Shown here: positions 21,042-33,159 of the stretch, one piece after another
Layout: each line of letters opens with the position of its first letter
How positions within the stretch are numbered: position 1 is the first letter of the stretch
Origin: Plenodomus lindquistii
Taxonomy: Eukaryota > Ascomycota > Dothideomycetes > Pleosporales > Leptosphaeriaceae
Assembly: GCA_025504975.1 (NCBI GenBank)
Contig: JANUWI010000002.1
Location: 434,001-498,000, forward strand
Length of the DNA stretch: 64,000 bases
Reading direction: 5' to 3'
The notes under the pieces: model-generated
What the model was told of the DNA's origin: nothing
The model's input: only the letters and a program-made list of their open reading frames with translations
Database searches by the model: none
Translations under genes and position numbers: made by a program

Positions 21042-21230
21042 GCAGCTTCCAGCCAACGCCAAGAGCAGATCGTGAGACGGCAGCTGCGAGACAGCTGACC
21101 CCATCAACGACACTGTACTATACTGTAACTACCACATGGAAGAGGCGTTCTACTATACGTGTGGTGCCTCATGTGCACGAGATTCACTGGTCTGCGACAA
21201 ACCATGTGTCCTTCTCCGGTTTCCACGCTC

Positions 21231-21918
21231 TCAGATCTTGCTCCTGACACCCCCTTCTGTCTTTACACCCCACTCCTTCTCAAACTCGTCATCCCAGGGT
21301 ATTCTGGCCTGGAGATGCTCTGGCAACGCGGGCGTGTTGACCTTATGGTGTTCCACTGTACAGAATGTGACCTTGCCGTCCATACTCGTCATGTCACCTC
21401 GGATCATGGCCATTTGCTTCCCTACACTGACTACCTTGCTGTTCAGGCGAACATGTGTCCCGATTGGGACCGCCTTGAGATATGATATGTTGAGTGAGCG
21501 CGTGACACCGCCCATGAACTCCCAGGAGCCAGGCCGTGCTATGGGGCAGAGTGCAGTCGTGGTTGACATGTCGAATATGACTCCAGCTGCACCACCGTGC
21601 ATGACATCTTGCACACAGTCAGCCTGGCCCTGTGAAGCAACCCAGTCTCATCATACTGTTCAGATTCGAGAAGTTAGGTGAAATATATAGGTCATAGGCA
21701 ACAGAACCATCGAGTCCAGCATCAACGAGCTTCAGGTTCGCCATGACTTCACGATCATAGTCCTTCGATATATCAGCCGCGAGTCAGTTAATCACGGCGG
21801 TAACCGAAAAACTTACGATATGATCTGTTGGTCTTTGAGCAGCAAGCAGCTTGTACCTTGCAAACATGGCCCGTACCGCCGCCATGGCTTTCTCTCGACC
21901 GGCAACAGCGCTAGTCAT
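21231..21918 (-). CDS. hot-dog thioesterase, PaaI/ACOT13-like
   Basis: Three minus-strand exons are proposed: 21918-21817, 21762-21657 and 21607-21231, encoding 194 residues. Exon 1 reads MTSAVAGREKAMAAVRAM and ends TDHI (donor gtaagt). Exon 2 begins DYDREVMANLKLVDAG. The 49-bp second intron (gtatga...gcaag, with a ctgac branch-like site) leads into NVMHGGAAGVIFDMSTTTAL. HGG followed by a hydrophobic helix with Asp is the active-site pattern of the PaaI/4HBT family. GSWEFMGGVTRSLNISYLK and PIGTHVRLNSKVVSVGK are typical strands of the hot-dog fold. It likely hydrolyses acyl-CoA. Convergent with mS33. Confidence 0.88.
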
Positions 21919-22619
21919 CTTGGTTGTGGCAATGGTGGCCGAGTGTCACTTGACACTTCCTTTGGCAAGAAATGAATTTATCAAGTAGTATAGTATAGCA
22001 TATAGCAGTTGGTTTAGATCGCCAGTTACTGGCCAGGAGTTACCAAGGAAAAGCGAAGATCGACATGAAGCTTATAGTTTTGCCTCGGCTGGCTTGTCGA
22101 AGTGTATAGGCTATTGCTGCTCGAGCTACCCAGACTATGGCGTGAGAACATCGACAGGTTGCAGTGATGCTCCTTCACGCCTTCACTAATCAATTGCAAC
22201 TTCGATGAGATGATGTTTAATCATGACTCGTGTGGGTGTGGATATGCGATCAGTAGCTGCTTCAGATACTGGTCCCGTAATGTTCCAGCGCGTTCGGTCT
22301 CGCTCCGCTGACAGCCGTACGCAACGAGGGTGATCTCTCTAGTCGTGCGCTGATCCACCCAGCACAAGACCATGTTTCACAACGGCTCCACGGCGCGACT
22401 TGGTCACCATCCGCCGATGGATTGCACGCCACCAATGATTGCATTGCTCATCTTAGTCTATTTCTAGCTTTGGTAGATTGGATGGTTCCGAACTGGCTGG
22501 CTGGATCTTCCCCACTCTCCGATCGCTGTGACATTTAACCAGACAGCGCGCTGTCGTAGCTGTGACAGCCACGTATACTTTGACTTGTTGCCTGCGCCAG
22601 CCTTGTGTACGAGATCAAG
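21919..22619. other. divergent promoter interval
   Basis: This 700-bp region separates the thioesterase gene (minus) from the MFS gene (plus). No supported ORF, repeat or RNA gene was seen. Confidence 0.5.
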
Positions 22620-24090
22620 ATGGGAGCCGAACCAACGCCAGTGCCTGCGACGTTGCGCAAAAGAGTCTTGAAGGTGCTATTCATATCGCTCCTGCTCGAC
22701 TTGGTACGTCACGCGTCATCCTGTACCACGCTGGCCACGTTGCGACTGACACCACGCAGATCTCGTTTACCTTCATTCTCCCTCTGTTCCCCAAACTCAT
22801 CGAATTCTACCGCAACCACGAGACCGGCGACCCAAATACTGTGCTTTCCAAGATCCTCTTCGGCCTGAACACATACAAGAACTCGTTCGCAAAGCCAATC
22901 AACTCCCGCTACGACATTGTTCTGCTGGGCGGAGCACTGGGCTCGCTGTTCTCTCTCTGCCAGGCTGTCGCGTCCCCTTTCATTGGCACACTCTCAGACA
23001 AATATGGCAGGCGCACAGCGCTTTTGTGGTCAATGTGCGGCAACATCCTTAGCGTGGCGCTGTGGGTCGCCGCGACTGACTTCCGCACCTTTCTCGCAAG
23101 CAGGATTGTGGGTGGGCTGAGCGAGGGCAATGTGCAACTAGCCATGGCAATTGCGACAGACATCAGCGATGAGAGCCAACGAGGCTCAACAATGGCACTT
23201 GTCGGAGTGTGCTTTAGCATTGCCTTCACGTTTGGTCCGGCACTGGGCGCGTATCTGTCCACCCTGCAAATCATGGAGAAAAATCCATTCGCAATGGCCG
23301 CTGGATTCTCACTATTCTTGATCGTCTCGGAGACCATCTATCTCTACTTCAGCCTCCCGGAAACACTTCCTTCGGCCTCCACTGTCCAGAATGGCAGTGC
23401 GAATGACAAGGCCAATGGACACGCAGAGAAGACTGACGGAGTGCCGAAACCTCGCGTGCGAACTAACTCGCACTTCATTCTCAATGCCACACACTTCACC
23501 TTCATCCTGTTCTTCAGTGGCATGGAGTTCTCGCTACCATTCATGACATACGACCTCTTCTCTTATCAAGCAAAAGACTCGGGCCGACTACTCGGCTTCA
23601 TCGGGCTTGTGGCCTCACTCCTCCAGGGCTCCGTTGTCCGGCGCATGCACCCGCTGAAAGTCGTCCAGATGGGCGTCGTCAGCTGCACAATTGCATTCCT
23701 GATTCTGGGACGCGTCCAGACACAAGGCGCATTGTATGGTGCAGCAGCTCTGCTAGCTGTCACTAGTGCTACAGTTGTGACTGGACTGAACAGCTTGTCA
23801 AGCTTCGAAGCAAGTGCTGATGAGAGGGGTAACAAGCTGGGCAACCACAGGAGCTTCGGTATGTCAGGGTTCACAGGGTCTACAAACTCATTGCTAATAG
23901 AGTACTAGGTCAAATTGGGCGCTCCCTGGGTCCTTTGATCTTCTGCTCATTGTACTGGTGGGCAGGTCGGGAGACAGCCTATGCGACAGGTGCTGCAGGG
24001 ATGGTCGCAGTAGCCGCATTAGTATTTGGAGGTTTAAAGGTGCCACCGGGCACAGAAAATGTTGGAAAGAAGGTCAAGAAGACGACATGA
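22620..24090 (+). CDS. major facilitator superfamily transporter (MFSD10/TetA-like)
   Basis: Exons 22620-22703, 22760-23858 and 23909-24090 encode 454 residues. Exon 1 gives MGAEPTPVPATLRKRVLKV...LLLDL, and exon 2 continues the first membrane helix with ISFTFILPLFPKL. The MFS loop 2-3 signature is GTLSDKYGRRTALL. RIVGGLSEGNVQLAMAIATD is helix 4, and a hydrophilic central loop (about 230-260) carries Lys/Asn/Gly. The last exon reads GQIGRSLGPLIFCSLYWW and ends in a Lys-rich tail (GKKVKKTT). The layout resembles MFSD10/tetracycline-resistance-type carriers. The substrate is unknown, and the Lys-rich end suggests an internal membrane. No biosynthetic genes surround it. Confidence 0.88.
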
Positions 24091-24751
24091 TCTGAAGCTG
24101 TTGTGCGCGATGTACGATACATTGGCTGACGATGTGTATATACCCTTCAGATATATCAAAAGCGCTCGTTAATTTTAAAAACCGATATGATACTCTCCTA
24201 CTAAAAGTTGTTCTTGTTCACCCATTGACTGATCCTTTCAAGCAACAACCAAAGTCGAACCACCGCGTCTTTCGTACTTTTCTAAATCTAGCAATGTCAC
24301 GATGATCCTGTGCACAGACATCTGTCTTTTCCGTGCAACTTTCCAGTGCTCTCATCATGTACTGTATAACCGTCTGCCACTGACCCGACGAACAAGTCCC
24401 CAGACGCAGTACAAGTTACAACGAATTCAACTACATTACCTTCGGGAATACATACCACAAACAGTCCAACCAGGCATGACGTCCCGCTCCCGCCCCCGCA
24501 CACTCGCACCCGCAGCGCGACCACGCTACTGACTCGAACCTCGGCAACTTTTAGATCCGTACAGCATTAATTCCCCGACCAATAGGCCCTTCCGGGTTAT
24601 GTGTAGCTTCGACAGCTCTTTTGCGGATTTCACTCATTGCTTTAGCATCAGCCGTGGTTGCCATCTCCTTTAGCTTCTTCAGTTGTCTTGAACAGCTCTC
24701 TTGATTGCAGCACAAACGAAACACAAAACATAGAACAACGTTGTGGATACG
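24091..24751. other. intergenic region
   Basis: This interval lies between two plus-strand genes and should hold the 3' UTR of the MFS gene and the promoter of the acyl-CoA synthetase. Short ORFs on both strands are unconvincing. Confidence 0.5.
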
Positions 24752-26734
24752 ATGGACACAACGACCGCTGCGGCGTCACTGGCAGCAATCTCAGGCCTGG
24801 CGGCATACCTCAATGCAAAGTACCACATCTCACAGGATCTCAAGCTTCTGAATTTCAAGAGGAAGTCCGGGAAGTACTACACTGAGCTCGGTACGCTTCC
24901 TCGTTTTTCCTTACATTCCCATGCAACTCCGAGCTTCTTGTGGAGCTTCACATATTAACATGGCACCACAGTAAGGACAAAGCGACAATCTCTCTGGTAC
25001 CCCTTCGCCCAACAGGTCCCGAAATACAGCAACGATCTATGCGTCTGGGCCCGAGAGAAGACGTACACATGGCAACAAGTCCATGATCGCGCCGTGCAAT
25101 GGGCACAGTTCTTCCTTGCTAATGGCGTGAAGCCGGGAGACATGGTAGCGACCTATATGATGAATAATGCCGATTTCATGGTTATCTGGCTAGGTCTATT
25201 TGCGATTGGTTGCGCGCCTGCTCATCTGAATTACAACCTCAAAGGCGAAGCACTGATTCACTGTTTGAAAGTCGCGGGGGTCAAGATGATTCTCGTGGAT
25301 TGCGAACCGGATTGTCTAGAGCGGTTTGAGGCGTGTAGAGAGCAGGTGGAAAAAGAGCTAGGAGTGACGCCATTCACAGTCGACGAAGCGCTGTTGGAAA
25401 AGGTGTATTCGGGACCAGTCGTTGTTCCAGGCGACGAGTATCGGGAAAACGTAATTGGATCGGATCCAATGTGTCTACTGTACACATCCGGAACCACTGG
25501 ACTACCCAAAGCTGGTAAATTCATGGTCAGTCGTTTCCACGAGCGCGGAAGCCCTGAGAATCTCATGTTCGATCAAAAACCCGGACCAGCCGGCGACCGA
25601 TGGTATTGTTGTATGCCGCTCTTCCACGGAACGGGTGGGGTGGCCACCATGATGGCCATTACAGGCGGTATGAGTGTAGCAATCGGCCGCAAGTTCTCCG
25701 TTTCCACCTTTTGGGACGATATTCACGATTCGCAATCTACAATGTTTATCTACGTTGGCGAAGCAGCACGGTATCTCCTCAATGCGCCTCCGCATCCCCG
25801 CGAAAGAGACCACAAGCTACGAGGCATGTATGGAAATGGTATGCGGCCTGATGTCTGGAACAGGTTCAAGGAGCGTTTCGGGGTTTCGGAGGTCATTGAG
25901 TTTTTCAATTCCACAGAAGGCGTGCTGTCTATGGTTATACATTCCAAGGGTCCCTTCACGGCAACGACAGTAGCTCAGCACGGGGCAATCATGCGCAAAG
26001 CTACACACAATGTGTATGTACCAGTGCCTATTGATCCAGAGACCGGTGAGCTCCTACGCGACCCCAAGACTGGTTTCGTAAAGCGCAATTCGTACAGCGA
26101 GGGTGGAGAGATCCTCGTTGGTGTGCCAGGCGAAGAAGCATTCGCTGGGTACTATAACAACCCCAAAGCCACAGCGAAGAAGTTCGAGCGGGACGTGTTC
26201 AAGAAAGGTGATTTGTACTACAGATCTGGCGATGCATTGAGGAGAGATGGCGATGGGCGGTGGTTTTTCCTCGACAGACTGGGTGATACGTTCAGGTGGA
26301 AGAGCGAAAATGTGTCTACAGCAGAGGTTGCAGAGGTGTTTGGGAAATACCCTGGCGTTGGCGAAGCTATCGTCTATGGTACTCTTGTCCCTCGACATGA
26401 TGGCCGTGCTGGCTGTGTCGCTCTGCGCCTTGCAGATGGCACAAGTGCTGATTCTTTCGACTGGCGGGGTTTGTTGCAGTATGCGAAGAGCAAACTGCCC
26501 AAGTATGCGGTACCAGTGTTCATCAGGCTGGCCAGCGTGGGAAGCAACACAGATAATCAGAAGCAGAACAAGGGACCACTAAGAGAAGAAGGTATCGAGA
26601 TCGACAAATACGGATCGAAGGTCATAGGAGGGGCGAACGATCCAGTTATGTGGACGAAGCCAGGTGCGGATGCATATGTGCGATTTACGATGGAGGACCT
26701 GGCTCTATTGCGAGACGGGAAGGTTTTACTCTAG
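24752..26734 (+). CDS. very-long-chain acyl-CoA synthetase/fatty-acid transporter (FAT1-like)
   Basis: Exons 24752-24890 and 24972-26734 encode 633 residues; the intron (gtacgc...accacag) joins TEL to VRTKRQSLWYPF. The N-terminus has one hydrophobic stretch (AAASLAAISGLAAYL), probably a membrane anchor. The adenylate-forming core shows the P-loop LLYTSGTTGLPKA, PLFHGTGGVATMMA, FNSTEGVLSM, YYRSGDALRRDGDGRWFFLDR and GDTFRWKSENVSTAEV, the FATP/VLACS signature. The C-terminal subdomain includes KLPKYAVPVFIRL and the catalytic-Lys region NKGPLREEG. It activates (very) long-chain fatty acids with ATP and CoA, at the ER, peroxisome, lipid droplet or plasma membrane. No clear peroxisomal C-terminal tripeptide is present (ends VLL). 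Confidence 0.93.
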
Positions 26735-26788
26735 ACGCACCGAGAAAGCCAATTGTCTGCTGCCCCTTTACGAACATGAATTGCGAGG

Positions 26789-27523
26789 TTAGGCCAGCCC
26801 TTTTCTCTGACCTATGCAATCTTGCAGGAATCTCACAACCCCATCCATGCCCTCAGGTTCTTGCAACCAGTGTCCTCCCTTGTCAAAGTCTTGCCATTGC
26901 ACCTGCATGCCCCATTCCTCTAGCTTCATCCTCAATTCCTCACCATTCCCAACAGGTACCACTTCATCGTCCCGACAATGCTGTAACAACACCGGTGTGC
27001 TCACATGCTCCCTCAACCGTCCGGGCACATTCATCACATCACTCATCTCCCTCGCCAACGGCATCCACCCCGCCAATCCAATAAACCCGCCAACTCCCCA
27101 CCCGCTCGTCAACATTGTAAAAATCGCCGTCGCACACCCCTGCGAGATCCCCGCGAGGATTATGTTGTGCATGCCACCCACGATTGCCGCCTCGTCTTCC
27201 ACCACCTTCCGCAATGCAGCAACACTCTCCCACAATCCCTTCTTTTGCTCCTCGCTACCCTTCTGCGGTTGCTGGACGGACGCCATGTCGAACCATTGAT
27301 GTACGTCCTCTTGATCCAGTGCCGAGTAAGACTTTGAAGCGCAAGGAAACACCCATTTCACACTTGGGAAGAGGGTGGTGAAGTGTTGACCAGACGAAGT
27401 TTCAGACTCCAAAAGCTCGTCGCTGAAGGTTGAGGCTGAGCTACCGCGGCCGTGAAGGAAGATGATTGTGTGGGTGTGGGCTGTGGTTGGGGGGACAATG
27501 TGGGGTGGAAACGTGGAGGGCAT
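26789..27523 (-). CDS. acyl-protein-thioesterase/carboxylesterase-like hydrolase
   Basis: A single exon of about 244 residues from the Met at 27523; an upstream in-frame Met at 27577 would add 18 residues. The frame shows IIFLHGRGSSASTF (oxyanion region), GISQGCATAIF with the nucleophile Ser, HCRDDEVVPV with the acidic residue and KGGHWLQEPEG with the catalytic His. This is the Abhydrolase_2 layout shared by acyl-protein thioesterases and small carboxylesterases. Fungal paralogues of this subtype have unknown substrates. The 5' half of the coding strand is C-rich and the 3' half G-rich. Convergent with the acyl-CoA synthetase, with only 54 bp between stop codons. Confidence 0.88.
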   Translation of the reverse strand: MPSTFPPHIVPPTTAHTHTIIFLHGRGSSASTFSDELLESETSSGQHFTTLFPSVKWVFPCASKSYSALDQEDVHQWFDMASVQQPQKGSEEQKKGLWESVAALRKVVEDEAAIVGGMHNIILAGISQGCATAIFTMLTSGWGVGGFIGLAGWMPLAREMSDVMNVPGRLREHVSTPVLLQHCRDDEVVPVGNGEELRMKLEEWGMQVQWQDFDKGGHWLQEPEGMDGVVRFLQDCIGQRKGLA

Positions 27524-28180
27524 GGTTCGGGTTGTCGGAGGATCGGGAGAATGGGTGGACAGGGAGGACTGGTACATCTCAAATGTTTGTGTTATGAATA
27601 TGAAAGATGGTGATAGTGTTGAATCGGTGAGGTTTGAGATGTGTGAAATGGGAAGTCACTTGTGGACGTCCCCAGCAGCTGCCTCGCCCTGTATGTAGTC
27701 CGGGGGAAGGCGACCCTGAAATGTCAGTCGTGATTACTGTCCTTGACGTCGCAATTGTCAACTTTTCTTTGAGACATGGTCACAAAGCTTGCTTGTATGT
27801 TCTATTGGTAATTTGTATACAGGTTCCGCAGCATTCCGACGTGAACGCTGGCCTGCTGCAGCACGTGCCGCTCACTCATCAAACACCACGTCGTCCATCG
27901 AGCTTTATACCTAAGAGACCTCACATTAGCAACCAAATTAGTCTACTAAACGAGTGACTATAGCAAATTATTACACAAAAGGACTCCAGTTACAAACTCG
28001 TACATCGCTTAGCAAAAGCCGCATCGTCATTGGCTCGCCAGGAGCCAGCAAGGTACTATCTCATGAACTGCTCCACTCCTACTTCTCGGCATTGCGCGCC
28101 ATGCCATTAGGTAGACGAGAGAAAATCCTGTGTCAAGGTCCTTCCCAGGATGACGGCATTCTACAACCTATCCGATCGTG
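27524..28180. other. divergent promoter interval
   Basis: This region lies between the esterase gene (minus) and the permease gene (plus). No gene or repeat was supported on either strand. Confidence 0.5.
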
Positions 28181-29830
28181 ATGGTGTCCAGTCCGGAAAC
28201 GCGACTTGTGCGCAAGCTAGACTGCTTCATACTGGTGTACTGCTGCGCCGCGTACTTTTTCAACTACCTTGACCGTTCGTTCGTCCGATCCATTACGCTT
28301 GAAGAGTTGTCATTGCTATGGAACTAATTGGATGATCCAGGGAGTGCATTTGCTAATGCCTATGTTTCCGGACTGAAGGAGTCGCTGGGCCTTAGGGGTA
28401 ATGAGTATAGTATCTTGCTATCCATGTTCACGGCAGGGAGTTGTGTAGGACAGATTCCACATGCACTTATCATCCAGAAAGTGTCTCCTCGCATTTGGCT
28501 ACCCTTCACGTTGCTTGTATGGTCGGGGTTGACTATGTGCTCGGCGGCGTGCAAGACATATGAGCAGTTGTGCGTGGTGAGATTCTTCCAGGGTTTCTTC
28601 GAATCGAGTTTGTATAGTGGTACGATATACATTCTTGGATCTTGGTAGTAAGTTTACCGTATGGTTTCACTGTATCAGTGCTCACATTACTCAGTAAGCC
28701 ATCGGAGATCGCAAAAAGGACTGCCATCTTTACCGCTATTGGCCAGATCGGCAGCATGTTCGCTGGAGTTATGATGACAGCCATGAACAAGAGTCTGCAC
28801 AATCGAGGCTCACTTCAGGGGTGGCAGTGGGTCTTCATCATCAGTGCGATCACGACACTCTGACTTCAGCGTACATCACTAACAACATCCAGACGGCGCC
28901 ATGGGCATTCCATTCGGTATCTTCGGGCTAATGTTCTTCCCCAACCTCCCCGAATCAACCAATGCGCCTTATCTTAGCAAGCAAGAAATCCAATTAGCAC
29001 TTGATCGACTACCGCCCAAAAAGGACTGGGGTCACGACATCAGTTTCAAGTCGCTTGTAAAACGACTCTTCGCCAAACCAGATCTCTACATCTTGACGGC
29101 CTACTCAATGATTGGTTGCGCCCTCGAAGCAATCGTCCTCCAAGGTCTCTTCCTCCTGTGGATGAAGTCCAACGTTGCGCAATTCCCGTCTCATGCTACC
29201 ACCACATACCCGCTTGGTATCCAAGCCGTTTCCATCGTCTCCAACGTCGGTGCTGGATACGTCATCGACATAACGAATCAGCGCATACCGATGGTCGCGC
29301 TTGCTGGCACTCTTCAACTCATCGTGGCTATTATGCTTCTCGTGCCTAGTTTACCGACTGCTGGAGTTTTCTTCGCCTTTTACCTATCTGGTACTTCGTA
29401 CATTGTGAATCCTATTATTTACGGGTGGGCGAGCATCATTTGTCAACGTGGCGGTGATGATGCTTCCAGGTCGGTCATTCTTTACATAATGAGTATGGTG
29501 CAATCGATGTAAGTCTTGTAGCTGTACTGTGGCGATGCACGCTAATGAATGTGGGAAATCAGACTATACACTTTCTGGGGAATCGCGCTTTATCCGGCCA
29601 CCGATGCACCGTATTGGAAGAAGGGGTACATTACGATGATAGTCGTTGTATTCGCGTTCTTTGGTGCGACTGCTGCTATGCAATGGGTAAGTCGCATCTT
29701 AAGTTCCTGGTCACGATATCGCTAACCGCTTGCCTAGCTTGATAAGAGATCGCGGCTATCTAGCGACGTGACCGATGATGATCTGGGCAACGCAGATGAG
29801 ACGTTGAGCAGCCATAGCCATAAGGGGTGA
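28181..29830 (+). CDS. allantoate-permease-type MFS transporter (Dal5/ACS family)
   Basis: Six exons are proposed: 28181-28274, 28341-28647, 28695-28843, 28893-29508, 29563-29686 and 29738-29830, encoding 460 residues. Splicing restores YLDRSAFANAYVSGL, the family-diagnostic helix-1 motif, then LGSWYKPSEIAKRTAIF and FIINGAMGIPFGIFG. The first donor is the weak gttcgt. Helix 4-5 (VVRFFQGFFESSLYSGTIYIL) and GLFLLWMKSNVAQFP fit the anion:cation symporter family. The C-terminus is short and acidic (SDVTDDDLGNADE). Family members import allantoate, nicotinate, pantothenate, dipeptides or other organic anions across the plasma membrane; the substrate here is not predictable. Convergent with the galactose oxidase gene at about 180 bp. 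Confidence 0.86.
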
Positions 29831-30008
29831 CATAAAAAACAGATGGGCATCGCATGGTTGAATGCCCTTGTTCCATGCCAGGGCGTGGAGCAGGTCTCAC
29901 GGACGACATTGCTTCTGCCGTGATAGATAAAACGAGTGGAAGATGTATGTGGTATAACGAGTGACTGGACAATACAACAGAGAGACGCACAATTTCACCA
30001 CCAAACCC

Positions 30009-32139
30009 CTACAACGTAACCTTGATGACCTTGCCCACGCTTGGCGTCCCACTCGCATTCATCGCAAACAACAACCAATACCCCGGCAGCGCAACCCCAG
30101 AATCTCCAGGAATAGTAACAGTGTAGCTCGTCCCACTTCCCGACCGCGCCAGCGCAATCCTCCTCTGATCAGTATTCACTGAATGCGTCGCAGACCCAAA
30201 CCTAATCAACGAGAAGCTAGTAATCGCCGAATCCGTCGTAACACTGAGCGTAGCACCGACCTTGACACTCGATGCAACAGTAGTAATAACAGGTCTCGTT
30301 CTGCGCGAACCATCGGCATTGAGCAGGTACGGCGGAACGAAGATTTCAGCGTCAAAGTGATTGGAATCCGGTGTTCCGCCGAAATTGGTGCAAGTACCAC
30401 ATAGGCCGCCTCCGCCGTTGAAGACGGTGGCATCGGGCATGAGAATGGCAACGGAGTGATAGTTGCGTGGGATGGCCATGGGATTCAGTTGCGTCCATGT
30501 TCCTGTCGCTGGACTCCAGAGCTCGGGGACCAGGGCTGATGTGGTGTCTGTAAAGGGCTTTGCGTACGCTTGACCGCCGGTCACGAATACGGTTCCGTCG
30601 GGGAGGACGACGCCGTTGGAAAAGGCTCTTGCGTAGGTCATGCTTTGAGTCTTGATGACGGTGGGGTTGGTCTTTGGTGCGCCGAGGGTAATGACGTGGG
30701 CGTTGGTATGTGCGTTGTCGTTTTCGTAGCCTACAAATGTTAGATAGTAGTCGGGGTTTGCGTAAAGCGTTGGGTAACTTTACTAGGTGATCCTCCGGCT
30801 GTGAGGATCTTGCCTGCCACTGCATCATACATGGCCGCAACACCAGTCATGGAGTCGACGTCGTTGAGTCGATTTCCAGCACCCGTTGTACTACCGGAGC
30901 CCACGGTATCATACCAGTTCATTGCGATGGAAGGACCAGCTTGAAACACTGTCTGATTCTTCCAGCCGAACAACCAGGCATGATTGTCGGAGCGAAAGTC
31001 GCCACCACGGTCTCTAGTGAGCATGGGGCTCACGAGTGCACCGGAGAGTAAACTCCATACATTAGTGGTGGGATTGTAGATTTCGCCATTCTTACCACCT
31101 GAACCTCCGCTCCACGAGCCGCCGATATTGAAGATGCGGCCATCGGAACATGTGGCGGTGGATTGGTAACCTCTTTGAATTTTCACTGAAAGTCGCGATG
31201 GGTCAGCACATGTCTTACAGTTGCAAGTCGTCAAGTTAACAGTGCGAAGTTCATACGTACTGTCTGAGCCACCGGTCCACGCGTTGCTGGCAGGATCGTA
31301 GATACTTGTCTTCGCGGCATTACTTCCTCCAGTCACGATAACTCTTCCATTGAAGTCCAGAGAGATGCCAGGGCAGAACATGTCATGGTTGGTGTTTGTC
31401 ACTTCGAGCTGGCTGGACTCTCCAGAAACTGAATCGTATATGCCGGTTTGGGTCTTGATCAACGTCAGTACATTGCTCAGGTATTCTGAGATCTCGTACT
31501 TACAAATCCTCCTGGACCACCGAAGTTATCTTTGGCATACGCGGACCACATGAGCACCTTTCCGTTGGTCAAGAGTGATACCGCTGCTGGAATGAGAGGA
31601 AAGTCGACAGTTCTTTCCCATAAGCCTTTGCCAGCGACAGGTGCTGAATATGCTGCAGTGTCTTGGAAGATGTTGATCTCCGCGATGGCAGTGTATGGAT
31701 TGGCCACACCTTGCGCCTCTGAAGTGGCGGTAATCCTCACGTAACGCGCAGGTCTCGTAACAAAAGTCGTCTTCTTTGTGGTAGCATCGTTGTTGTATGT
31801 GCCGAGAGCAGCTAGCTGCCAGTTCGAGTTGTCCATGCTGACCTCAACTTTGTGACCCCCGATCCTTCCATTTGCATTGCCTGCGGGTCGCGGTTGTATA
31901 CTGACTGCCTGGACATTATACGTGGCTTTCATGTCGACCACGATCCAGTGTGGTAATGGAGCGATGGGGACGGGCGAGTACTTGGAGTGCCAGAAGGTTG
32001 CAGCGTCATTGTCGAGAGCCTTTGTAGGTTCGTTGCCGACTTGATAACTGTCAGCCACAGCAGTCCATCCAGTACGGCTTAGGGCAACATTCGCAGAGAA
32101 GGCGAAGCCTGCAAAGATGAGAGTACTAAGTAAGTACAT
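30009..32139 (-). CDS. secreted galactose oxidase with N-terminal discoidin domain
   Basis: Four minus-strand exons, 32139-31504, 31453-31261, 31185-30784 and 30730-30009, encode 650 residues. The N-terminus MYLLSTLIFAGFAFSANV is a signal peptide. Next come an F5/8-type (CBM32-like) domain (about 20-160), kelch repeats and the C-terminal all-beta domain. The copper-radical site of Fusarium galactose oxidase is recognisable: MFCPGIS (Cys228), RGYQSTAT (Tyr272), GGSWSGG (Trp290), RNYHS (Tyr495/His496) and SATHSVNTDQRR (His581), in published mature numbering. The Cys-Tyr thioether cofactor and stacking Trp are therefore intact. It should oxidise the C6 alcohol of galactose or related alcohols to an aldehyde with release of H2O2. 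Extracellular; a role in plant-polysaccharide attack is inference. Confidence 0.94.
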
Positions 32140-33159
32140 GATGAGAAGATTCTTGGAAAACTTCGATGAGAGAACTAGCTATTGCTGGAGAGTGAGCTGT
32201 TAGGAGTTGACCAAATTGAGTACGTCTCGGAGTGACATACTTATAGTATATCGCGTATCGTAGATGTTCGATCGGTAGAAGCACTTTCTATGTGCGCGGA
32301 CTACACTGTCCGTGACCCTGCAGACATTTTCAATGAAATGATGCTTCTTCAGCCTACAGGTGGAACCGAAGTCCGTCAATGGCTCGCGGAAGACAAGCAT
32401 ATCCTGAAAGGGCTTCAACATATGCATCGAAATAGCTCCTTCAAGCCTTGACTATTGATGGAAGCATGCAGGTAAGCTTCTCTTTGCGTCTGGAACACGG
32501 GACTCCGGTCATTCCCATGATCGGACTTCGTCCCAGGCTCGCCTTGATTTAGCAGGTGCGGGACACCATCTGACAGCGTATACAGAGGTTGACTGTTCCA
32601 TGTCTCGCTGCCTAAATAGTGCATAGATTCCAAGGTCAAGCCAGATAGATCCAACATCCGTCGTTGGTCGTGAACTGAAACTTGATTGCAGGCAACAACT
32701 CGTGGATGCTGGCACTCAGAGGGCGCAAACACTCAAGTTTCCTTGTATGTATCTTCCCACCAAGCTGCTGGCGACGGCGATAAGCATTAGGGCTCCGTAT
32801 GGCGTTCTGTACATTGATTATGGATCCGTTAGTTCGGGTCTTAGTACCGGACACGCGAGCGCCAAGCGGTCGAACCCGGCACGTGGGCCTCATATGGCAG
32901 TTCGAGAACAGGAGAAACATCGGACTCGTGAGACAAGTGGGTTTAAGATTCGATACTAGGTGCATGCAGGAGTGACATGACCAAAGCTTGATAGTGGGGT
33001 GCGGGAAGTCCGTCGAGACTGCAGGTACGCAGTCACCCTGACCAACAAGCGCGCGTTCAACCGTCGGCCACTCAAACTGTCGCCCTCAGACCTATCTTCT
33101 GACGGTGCTGAATCACCCTCTGCTTTGTGCATGTGATAGATTTGTTCCTGACAATCCTT
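32140..33159. other. intergenic region, no supported gene
   Basis: About 1 kb lies upstream of the galactose oxidase gene and downstream of the F-box gene. Short ORFs on both strands have no domains. It presumably holds the oxidase promoter and the F-box 3' UTR. Confidence 0.5.
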
